Part shown: positions 58,421-64,000 of the stretch, piece after piece
Position numbering within the stretch: position 1 is the first letter of the stretch
How the letters are laid out: each line of letters starts with the position of its first letter
Assembly (NCBI RefSeq): GCF_014650455.1
Contig: NZ_BMUZ01000006.1
Coordinates: 62,001-126,000, forward strand
Reading direction: 5' to 3'
Origin: Streptomyces xanthochromogenes
Lineage (GTDB): Bacteria > Actinomycetota > Actinomycetes > Streptomycetales > Streptomycetaceae
Length of the DNA: 64,000 nt
Made by a program: the position numbers and the translations under genes
The notes under the pieces: generated by a model
Told to the model about the DNA's origin: nothing
The model's database searches: none
Seen by the model: the letters and a program-made list of their open reading frames with translations, nothing else

Positions 58421-59569
58421 TCAAGCCTCCTGTACGGAAGTTGACGCCGGGCCCGGGGTGAGCGCCGGAAGGTCCCAGTCGCGGGCGACGTCCGCCGTGT
58501 CGGCGCCGGGCAGGGCCGGGGGCCGGTGGACGGAGCCGGGGGTGGCGGAGAAGCGGGGCGCCGGCGCGGGCTGGGTCATGCCGCCGTGCGCGGTGAAGGT
58601 GGCGCGGGCCGCGAGGTGCGGGTGGTGGGGCGCCTCCTTGAGGGACAGGACGGGTGCCACACAGGCGTCCGAGTCCTCGAAGACGGCCGTCCACTCCTCA
58701 CGGGTCCTGGTGCGGAACCGTTCGGCGATGGTGGTGCGCAGCTCCGGCCAGCGGGCCAGGTCCTTGCGGGCGGGGGCCACGTCCGCGATGCCGAGGAGGC
58801 GGACGAACTCGTCGTAGAACTGCTGCTCAAGGGAGCCGACCGCCATGTACTGACCGTCGGAGGTCTCGTAGGTGCCGTAGAAGGGGCAGCCGCCGTCGAG
58901 CAGGTTGGCGCCGCGCCGGTCCTGCCAGCCGCCCGCCGCCAGCATGCCGTGGATCATGGTGGCGAGGTGGGCGGTCCCGTCCACGATGGCCGCGTCCACC
59001 ACCTGCCCCGTTCCCCCGCCGCGCGCGTGCTGGAGCGCGGCGAGCACCCCGATGACGAGGTACAGCGAGCCGCCCGCGTAGTCGCCGACGAGATTGGCCG
59101 GGACGACCGGGCCGCCGTCCGCGCCGCCGATCATGCCGAGGGTGCCGGTGATGGCGATGTACGCGATGTCGTGCCCGGCCCGCTGGGCGAGCGGCCCGTC
59201 CTGGCCCCAGCCGGTCATCCGCCCGTAGACGAGCCGGGGGTTGCGGCCGAGACAGTCCTCGGGCCCGACGCCGAGACGCTCGGCGACGCCGGGCCGGTAC
59301 CCCTCGATGAGGATGTCGGCGCGCTCGACGAGGTCGAGGACGAGGCCCGGCCCCTCGGGCGCCTTCAGGTCGACGATCACGGAGCGCTTGTTGCGGTTGG
59401 TCAGGTCGTACGCCGGGTCCACGCCGAGGCCGGCACCGCCCGGACGGTCCACGCGCACCACGTCGGCGCCGAGGTCGGCGAGGAGCATGGCGGCGAACGG
59501 GCCCGGCCCGATTCCCGCCAGCTCGACCACGCGCACCCCGGCGAGCGGGCCGGTTCCTGTCGCTGTCAT
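58421..59569 (-). CDS. CaiB/BaiF CoA transferase, alpha-methylacyl-CoA racemase-like
   Basis: A 382-residue family III CoA transferase. Two features suggest the racemase branch: His133 in RAGHDIAY and Asp163 in LVGDYAGG match the catalytic pair of alpha-methylacyl-CoA racemase. The N-terminal Rossmann strand and PGPFAAMLLADLGADVVRVDRPG are also typical. It would flip 2-methylacyl-CoA to the S form that acyl-CoA dehydrogenase needs. ATG 59569 is preferred over the upstream start in the promoter. First gene of the beta-oxidation operon, with a palindromic operator just upstream. Confidence 0.9.
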   Translation of the reverse strand: MTATGTGPLAGVRVVELAGIGPGPFAAMLLADLGADVVRVDRPGGAGLGVDPAYDLTNRNKRSVIVDLKAPEGPGLVLDLVERADILIEGYRPGVAERLGVGPEDCLGRNPRLVYGRMTGWGQDGPLAQRAGHDIAYIAITGTLGMIGGADGGPVVPANLVGDYAGGSLYLVIGVLAALQHARGGGTGQVVDAAIVDGTAHLATMIHGMLAAGGWQDRRGANLLDGGCPFYGTYETSDGQYMAVGSLEQQFYDEFVRLLGIADVAPARKDLARWPELRTTIAERFRTRTREEWTAVFEDSDACVAPVLSLKEAPHHPHLAARATFTAHGGMTQPAPAPRFSATPGSVHRPPALPGADTADVARDWDLPALTPGPASTSVQEA

Positions 59570-59594
59570 CAAGCCCCCAGCACTGTGACACAAC

Positions 59595-59627
59595 TGATGT
59601 AACATCAATGATGCTAAGAACACGTTC
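59595..59627 (-). promoter_or_regulatory. Operator region of the beta-oxidation operon
   Basis: TGATGT-A-ACATCA (59595-59607) is a perfect 13-bp palindrome 26 bases before the first gene start, and GAAC-AC-GTTC (59618-59627) lies 10 bases further. Both are in an AT-richer patch that should hold the promoter. The second resembles TetR-type lipid regulator half-sites (AACnnGTT). Confidence 0.6.
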
Positions 59628-59816
59628 CACTCCGCACAAGCCCCCATGAGCAACCGCTCAGCACGGACGGGCGACACCGCGCCACCGGTTGCCCCGATAC
59701 GCCGGGCTTGCCCGCGCCCGACGGTGACCCGGGTGCCCCGACCGCGGGCCGCACGCTAGCCTCACAACCCGGCATCGGCCGACGGCAACCTGGCAGCGGA
59801 CCCGCGGAGGCTCACG

Positions 59817-60998
59817 GTGGAACCCTCGAAGCGCACTTACGACATCGTGCTGTTCGGCGCGACGGGCTTCGTCGGGGCGCTGACCGCGCAATATCTCGCG
59901 ACCCACGCACCGGAGGGCTGCCGGTGGGCCGTCGCGGGCCGCAACCGCACCAAGCTGGAGCGGCTGCGCGAGCGCCTCGCGGAACTCAATCCGGCCTGTG
60001 CCACCCTGCCGCTGCTCACCGCCGACTCGACCGACCCCGCCTCCCTGCGCGCGCTCGCCGAGTCGGCGCGGGTGGTGGCCACCACCGTCGGCCCCTACGT
60101 CTGGTACGGCGAGGGCCTGGTCGAGGCGTGCGCCGACGCGGGCACGGACTATCTCGACCTCACCGGCGAGCCGGAGTTCGTGGACACGATGTACGTACGC
60201 CATGACGCACGGGCCCGCGAGCGCGGGGCGCGTCTGGTGCACGCATGCGGCTTCGACTCGGTGCCGCACGACCTCGGCGTCCGGTTCACCGTGCGGCAGC
60301 TCCCGGCCGGGGTGCCGCTGCGGATCGACGGCTTCGTACGGACCAACGCGACGTTCTCCGGCGGCACGTTGGCCTCCGCGCTGACCGCCATCGGCCGGGG
60401 CGCGCAGACCGCTCGGGCCGCCCGCGAGCGCCGGCTGCACGAGCCGCGTCTGGTGGGCCGGCGCACCCGCGCGCCGCTCGGCGCCCCGCACTTCAGCAAG
60501 GAGACGGGCACCTGGGCGCTGCCCATGCCCACGATCGATCCGCAGATCATCGCTCGTTCGGCGACGGCCGACGACCGTTACGGGCCGGACTTCCGCTACC
60601 GGCACTTCGCCGCGGTCAAGCACCTTCCGGTGGCGATCGGCGGGGTGGCGGCGGTGGGCGCCGTCGCCGCGGTGACTCAACTGCCGCCCGCACGGCAGTG
60701 GTTGATGGGACGTTACGAGGCGGGCAACGGGCCGGACGAGGCGCGGCGCCGGCGCAGCTGGTTCACCGTCCGCTTCGTCGGCGAGGGCGGCGGGCGGCGG
60801 GTCTTCACCGAGGTGTCGGGCGGCGACCCCGGCTACGACGAGACGGCCAAGATCCTCGCCGAGGGAGCGCTCAGTCTCGCCTTCGACGAACTGCCGGATA
60901 TGGCAGGTCAGTTGACGCCCGCGACCGCGATGGGCGCGGCCCTGACCGAGCGGTTGCGGGCCGCGGGCATGCGCTTCCGGGTGGCCGACACCCGCTGA
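59817..60998 (+). CDS. Saccharopine dehydrogenase-like (trans-acting enoyl reductase type) NAD(P)-binding protein
   Basis: A 393-residue protein with an N-terminal Rossmann fold (DIVLFGATGFVGALTAQYLA at residues 9-28), AGRNRTKLERLRERL, TVGPYVWYGEGLVEACADAGTDYLDLTGE near 100 and ACGFDSVPHDLGV near 145. This is the saccharopine-dehydrogenase-like family that includes the mycobacterial trans-acting enoyl reductase, so lipid or isoprenoid reduction is plausible. One hydrophobic stretch (VAIGGVAAVGAVAAV) near 270 may touch the membrane. GTG 59817 has GGAGG six bases upstream. It is divergent from the beta-oxidation operon. Confidence 0.88.
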   Translation: MEPSKRTYDIVLFGATGFVGALTAQYLATHAPEGCRWAVAGRNRTKLERLRERLAELNPACATLPLLTADSTDPASLRALAESARVVATTVGPYVWYGEGLVEACADAGTDYLDLTGEPEFVDTMYVRHDARARERGARLVHACGFDSVPHDLGVRFTVRQLPAGVPLRIDGFVRTNATFSGGTLASALTAIGRGAQTARAARERRLHEPRLVGRRTRAPLGAPHFSKETGTWALPMPTIDPQIIARSATADDRYGPDFRYRHFAAVKHLPVAIGGVAAVGAVAAVTQLPPARQWLMGRYEAGNGPDEARRRRSWFTVRFVGEGGGRRVFTEVSGGDPGYDETAKILAEGALSLAFDELPDMAGQLTPATAMGAALTERLRAAGMRFRVADTR

Positions 60999-61007
60999 TC
61001 GCCGCCG

Positions 61008-61051
61008 CGGTCCCGGCCGGGGCCCGAGCCACGGTCCCGGCCGGGACCCGA
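61008..61051. repeat. Two-copy 25-bp tandem repeat with a 16-bp palindrome
   Basis: CGGTCCCGGCCGGG followed by G/A and CCCGA occurs twice with a 25-bp offset (61008 and 61033). The second copy includes the perfect palindrome GGTCCCGGCCGGGACC. It lies between convergent genes and may terminate both. Confidence 0.6.
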
Positions 61052-61057
61052 CTGGGC

Positions 61058-61762
61058 TCAGGCGGCGGCCGCTTGAGCCTCCTTGAGCGCCCTGCGGCAC
61101 AGCGAGTCGGCGTGCCGGGTGGACTCGGGGAGGCGGTAGCGCCGGGCGAGTTCGAGGGTGTGGGCGCAGGCCCCTTCGAGGCTCACCCGGTGGCCGACCG
61201 ACACGAAGACGGGCTTCGTCGCGTCCTGGGTGCGCAGCGCGCGGCCGACCTCGGCGCCGTCGTCGGCGAGCAGCGGGGAGCTGTCGCCGCGGCGCGGGCC
61301 CGGCTGGTCGTAGCGGAAGGTGAACGGGTTCTTCGCGACGCCGATGACGGGCAGCCCGGTGAGCACGCCGAGATGGCTCGCGAGGCCGAAGCGGCGGGGG
61401 TGGGCGAGGCCGTATCCGTCGCAGACCACCGTCCCCGGGCCGGAGTCGAGCCGCTCCAGGGCGGCGAGCACGGTGGGGATCTCGCGGAACGCGAGCAGAC
61501 CCGGCACATAGGGGAAGGCCACCCTGCCCACGGCGGTGGCCTCCTCCACGACCTCCAGGGTCGCGGCGTCGAGGACGACGGCGGCCGCGACGACGAGGTC
61601 CCGCTCGTCGTCGTAGGCGACGTCCACACCGGTGACGAGCCCCGCGCCGGGCACCGGCCCCGGCTCGTCGAGCACGACCCTGCCGCGCAGTTCGTCCTGC
61701 ACGGCGAGCGCGGCCGCCTCGTCGCCGGGCCACCCTTCCGGAACCCCCGTGATGATCTCCAT
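61058..61762 (-). CDS. nfi: Endonuclease V (deoxyinosine 3'-endonuclease)
   Basis: A 234-residue repair nuclease that nicks DNA near deoxyinosine. Motifs are GVDVAYDDERDLVVAAAVV with the metal Asp near residue 46, the PYVPGLLAFREIP wedge (Tyr of PYIPG) near 85, CDGYGLAHPRRFGLASHLG with Asp near 115, and GVAKNPF near 140. The start ATG 61762 has a weak site. It is convergent with the saccharopine-like gene and stands alone otherwise. RNA inosine cleavage is also known for the family. Confidence 0.93.
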   Translation of the reverse strand: MEIITGVPEGWPGDEAAALAVQDELRGRVVLDEPGPVPGAGLVTGVDVAYDDERDLVVAAAVVLDAATLEVVEEATAVGRVAFPYVPGLLAFREIPTVLAALERLDSGPGTVVCDGYGLAHPRRFGLASHLGVLTGLPVIGVAKNPFTFRYDQPGPRRGDSSPLLADDGAEVGRALRTQDATKPVFVSVGHRVSLEGACAHTLELARRYRLPESTRHADSLCRRALKEAQAAAA

Positions 61763-62031
61763 GACGCCTCAGCGTAGGCCACCCCGCCCGGGCCGGGCCC
61801 GGCCCACCGACGACGCGTTCCCGCGGGGAACTGCGCGAACAGCCCACCGAGGGGCCGCACTCGACGGACCACTCGCGCAAGCACACGCCCCGCAGAGGAA
61901 ACCCGCAGGGGCAAGCAGCACGCCCGCAAACCCCGCGCGGCCGGTCACGCGCGGAGCCGCACGAAGAGCGCAGCCCGCACCCGCACAGGGGGCGACCACC
62001 CCGCACGCCGGGGAGGGCTAGCCTGGCGATC
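61763..62031. other. Gene-free region with a dispersed intergenic motif
   Basis: A 269-base gap between divergent genes with no credible ORF. It contains GCGGGGAACTGCGCGAAC (61823-61840), which matches 16 of 18 bases of GCGGGGGACTGCGCGACC at 38843-38860 in another intergenic region of this window. From memory such GGGGAACTGCGCGA motifs are scattered through Streptomyces genomes. Confidence 0.5.
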
Positions 62032-62331
62032 ATGTTCATACTTGAGCTGACCTACACCGCCCCCCTCGACCGCGTGGACGCGCTCCTCGCCGACCATGTC
62101 GGCTGGCTCGACGCGCAGTACGAGGCCGGCACCTTCATCGCCTCCGGGCGCAAGGAGCCGCGCGACGGCGGCGTGATCCTGGCGGTCGGGGACGACCGCG
62201 CCGCCATCGAGCAGCTCGCCGCGACCGACCCCTTCCTGGTCAACGAGCTCTGCACCTACCGGATCACCGAGTTTCGCGCGACCAAGGTGGCGCCCCAACT
62301 CGCCGGTTTCCAGGAGCAGTTGCCCCGCTAG
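62032..62331 (+). CDS. YciI-family protein
   Basis: A 99-residue ferredoxin-like-fold protein of the YciI/YCII family. The conserved His22 and nearby Asp21 are in LLADHVGWLDAQYEAG, and GRKEPRDGGVILA follows; the His/Asp pair is thought to form a small active site in the family. Exact function is unknown, and some relatives act as dehydrochlorinases or lactone-forming enzymes. Its stop TAG is the last three bases of CTAG at 62328-62331, whose complement is the stop of the convergent gene. Confidence 0.9.
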   Translation: MFILELTYTAPLDRVDALLADHVGWLDAQYEAGTFIASGRKEPRDGGVILAVGDDRAAIEQLAATDPFLVNELCTYRITEFRATKVAPQLAGFQEQLPR

Positions 62332-63458
62332 TCGGCCGGAGGACCGGTGGGGGCCGAGGAGGCCGAGGAGGCCGACGGGCCCAGCCGGGCCACCCGGCCC
62401 CGCTCCCCCGCCGCCCAGCACGCGCCGTCGTCCGTGCAGTCGACCGTGTCGTAGGAACCGGTGTCCACGGTCCGCCAGGTCCGGCCCCCGTCGCGGGTCA
62501 GGTCGGTGCCGGTCGGCCCGACGGCGAGCGCGGCCGAGCGCGTGTGCGGCAGCCAGGCGACGCCCGAACGATAGGCCGCGACCGGGGCCGACGAGGGGCG
62601 CCAGGTGCGGCCGCCGTCGCCCGAGACGGCGGCGGCCCGGGGCGACGGCTGGTCCGCCCGGTAGTCGCCACCCACCGCGAGCCCGTGCGTACGGTCGCGG
62701 AAGGCAAGGCCGAACACGCCGCGGGCCGGGTCGCCGGCCGGGATGGTGGACTCGGCGGCCGTCCAGGTGAGCCCGCGGTCCGAGGAGTGCAGGACGCGGC
62801 CGGTCGCACCGCCGCCGGTGGCGAGCCAGACGTCCCGCGGCCCGGAGGCGACCAGGCACTGGCCACTCGCGGCGAACCCCGCCTCGCCGGTCTCGGCGGC
62901 GGGCATCCCCCGGTTCGGCAGGACGTTCCAGGAGCGGCCGCCGTCCGCGGTGGACAGGATGCGGTACTTGCCGTCGACGGGGTCGCTCATCGCGAGGCCG
63001 TGCCGCGGGTCGAAGAACGCCAGGCAGTCGTAGAACGCCTTCGGGTCGGTGTTGCGGAACGACTCGCTCCAGGTGGTCCCGCCGTCCTCCGTGCGGTAGA
63101 CCCGCGACGCCTCGCCCTCACCGATCGCGAGGACCACCGCGCGCCGCCCGTCGAAGGCCTCGATGTCCCGGAACTCCAGGTCCCCCGCACCGGCCGGCGA
63201 CACGTTCTTCCAGGTGCGGCCGCCGTCGGAGGTCCGCAGGACCGTCCCCCGGGTGCCCGCCACCCAGGCGGTCGACCGGCTGACCGCCGCCAGCCCCCGG
63301 AACCGGGCATCGGTCCCGGTGTCCTTCACCTGCCACGTCACCGCGCCGTGCCCCTGTCCGTGCGCCAGCGCCTGGGCCGGCACGGTCGTCGCGGCCGCGA
63401 GCGCCATCGCACCCAGCCCCACCGACAGCACGCGTCTCGTCTTCCCCATGGACCTCAT
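62328..63458 (-). CDS. Secreted Asp-box (YCF48/BNR-like) beta-propeller protein
   Basis: A 376-residue exported protein with a signal peptide (RRVLSVGLGAMALAAATTVPAQALA). Six Asp-box repeats are visible at intervals: SDGGRTW, EDGGTTW, ADGGRSW, SDRGLTW, GDGGRTW and RDGGRTW, the sign of a beta-propeller of the YCF48/sialidase-like class. Such proteins may bind sugars or assemble partners; no catalytic residues can be named. The tail is Ser/Ala-rich (SASSASSAPTG). ATG 63458 is used; ATG 63449 has a slightly better ribosome site. Shares CTAG as stop with yciI. Confidence 0.85.
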   Translation of the reverse strand: MRSMGKTRRVLSVGLGAMALAAATTVPAQALAHGQGHGAVTWQVKDTGTDARFRGLAAVSRSTAWVAGTRGTVLRTSDGGRTWKNVSPAGAGDLEFRDIEAFDGRRAVVLAIGEGEASRVYRTEDGGTTWSESFRNTDPKAFYDCLAFFDPRHGLAMSDPVDGKYRILSTADGGRSWNVLPNRGMPAAETGEAGFAASGQCLVASGPRDVWLATGGGATGRVLHSSDRGLTWTAAESTIPAGDPARGVFGLAFRDRTHGLAVGGDYRADQPSPRAAAVSGDGGRTWRPSSAPVAAYRSGVAWLPHTRSAALAVGPTGTDLTRDGGRTWRTVDTGSYDTVDCTDDGACWAAGERGRVARLGPSASSASSAPTGPPAD

Positions 63459-63815
63459 GGCGTCGGAAGCTAGCCCCAGCGCGCCCCACCCGTCCAGGGT
63501 GCCTACGCCACGGGCCCCCGGGTGCCGGGCTTCGAGGCGTACGCGAGTCGCACCGCGCACCCTCCGACGCGTACGGCGCCCGAGGTCGTACGGGCTCGTG
63601 GCGACCGAAAAAATTGAGCCACAAGAGGCGGGCACGAGTCCGTGTGGCTGCCGTGAGAGGGGGAATCAGGCCTATTACGAGCAATCCGGATGGTGCGCCG
63701 AACCCGCCGCCCGGGCAGTGACACAGGTCACGTGAACCTCCGGTGCACGGAACGCTGAATTTCGACGTCTTTCCGGGCGGCAGGAGAGAACCCCCGAGGT
63801 TGAGGGAGCTGGGCT
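63459..63815. promoter_or_regulatory. Divergent region upstream of ssgD
   Basis: About 357 gene-free bases between two outward-facing genes. It holds the inverted repeat GTGAC/GTCAC (63718-63731) overlapping TCACGTGA (63728-63735), about 80 bases from the ssgD start, and AGCCACA/TGTGGCT (63617-63649). These are candidate regulator sites. I cannot assign promoter boxes. Confidence 0.5.
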
Positions 63816-64000
63816 TTGTCCACCGTCATCGAGCAGCCCGTCCAGGTGCGCCTCATCGCGTCCGCGCCCCGCATGGAAACCGTGCCCGCGACGCTGCGCT
63901 ACGACCCCGATGACCCCTTCGCCGTGCACATGGCGTTCCCCGCGCCCGCCACCCTCGAAGGCACCGAGGTCTCCTGGGAGTTCGCCCGCGAGCTGCTCGA
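63816..64000 (+). CDS. ssgD: SsgA-family sporulation/cell-division regulator, N-terminal part
   Basis: The gene runs off the window after 61 complete codons. The fragment STVIEQPVQVRLIASAPR, then PATLRYDPDDPFAVHMAFP and EVSWEFARELL, is the conserved N-terminal half of the SsgA-like protein family, which is restricted to sporulating actinomycetes and guides septum and wall events. The specific match to SsgD is from memory. The start is TTG 63816, with GGGAG seven bases upstream. Length and C terminus cannot be checked. Confidence 0.85.
   Translation, partial: MSTVIEQPVQVRLIASAPRMETVPATLRYDPDDPFAVHMAFPAPATLEGTEVSWEFARELL

Noticed and set aside
59618..59627. A true KstR-type site upstream of the beta-oxidation operon
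   Set aside because: GAACACGTTC matches the AACnnGTT core, but the outer bases do not fit fully and no KstR gene is seen.

Overview
The window reads as a stretch of a Streptomyces chromosome. It is very GC-rich, many genes start with GTG or TTG, genes are often joined by ATGA/GTGA overlaps, and it carries actinomycete marker genes: an SsgA-family sporulation gene, a Streptomyces-type hopanoid operon, an SCO6745-family protein and a DUF5941/CDP-alcohol transferase. I see no rRNA, tRNA, CRISPR array, insertion sequence or phage gene. The gene order resembles, from memory and unchecked, the S. coelicolor chromosome around SCO6722-SCO6770 in reverse, so this looks like conserved chromosome rather than an acquired island.

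Layout. 1-7355: end of an SDR enzyme, SGNH hydrolase, erythromycin-esterase-like protein, secreted S53 peptidase, GH36 alpha-galactosidase, tyrosine phosphatase and a small membrane protein. 7388-20038 (minus strand): an XRE-cupin regulator with a double palindromic operator, then hopanoid synthesis. In transcription order this is hpnC, hpnD, a 46-codon ORF, hpnE, polyprenyl diphosphate synthase, squalene-hopene cyclase, hpnG, hpnH, then after a strong hairpin dxs and the hpnO-type aminotransferase. The idi gene at 28810 adds isoprenoid precursor supply. 20378-27343 (minus strand): a seven-gene operon of DUF5941/CDP-alcohol transferase, nucleotidyltransferase, glycerol-1-phosphate-dehydrogenase-like enzyme, second CDP-alcohol transferase, GT2 glycosyltransferase and a TagGH-like ABC exporter. 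No product is known to me; it looks like a pathway for an exported polyol-phosphate or teichoic-like envelope compound, and it is the best candidate for an undescribed system here.

27753-43825: CDF metal exporter, idi, HATPase regulator, DUF308 membrane protein, enoyl-CoA hydratase, three DJ-1/PfpI-fold genes (two isonitrile-hydratase-like tandem paralogues and a GlxA-type regulator), SCO6745-family protein, Tex, a membrane glycosyltransferase next to UDP-GlcNAc 2-epimerase, a two-component pair and an ABC-F protein. 43997-53642: type II thioesterase, secreted Xaa-Pro peptidase, secreted M1 peptidase, LacI regulator with an operator, MpaB-type oxygenase, an orphan F0-b-like protein, sphingomyelinase C and a MerR regulator. 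53748-59569 (minus strand): a beta-oxidation operon (racemase-type CoA transferase, acyl-CoA dehydrogenase, thiolase, FadB-type multifunctional protein) behind a palindromic operator. 59817-64000: saccharopine-dehydrogenase-like protein, endonuclease V, YciI protein, secreted Asp-box protein and the start of an ssgD-like gene.

Gene ends show several odd structures: two hairpins whose loop contains the stop codon, three cases where a 13-18 bp sequence at the stop codon is repeated about 50 bp downstream, and one convergent pair sharing CTAG as both stop codons.
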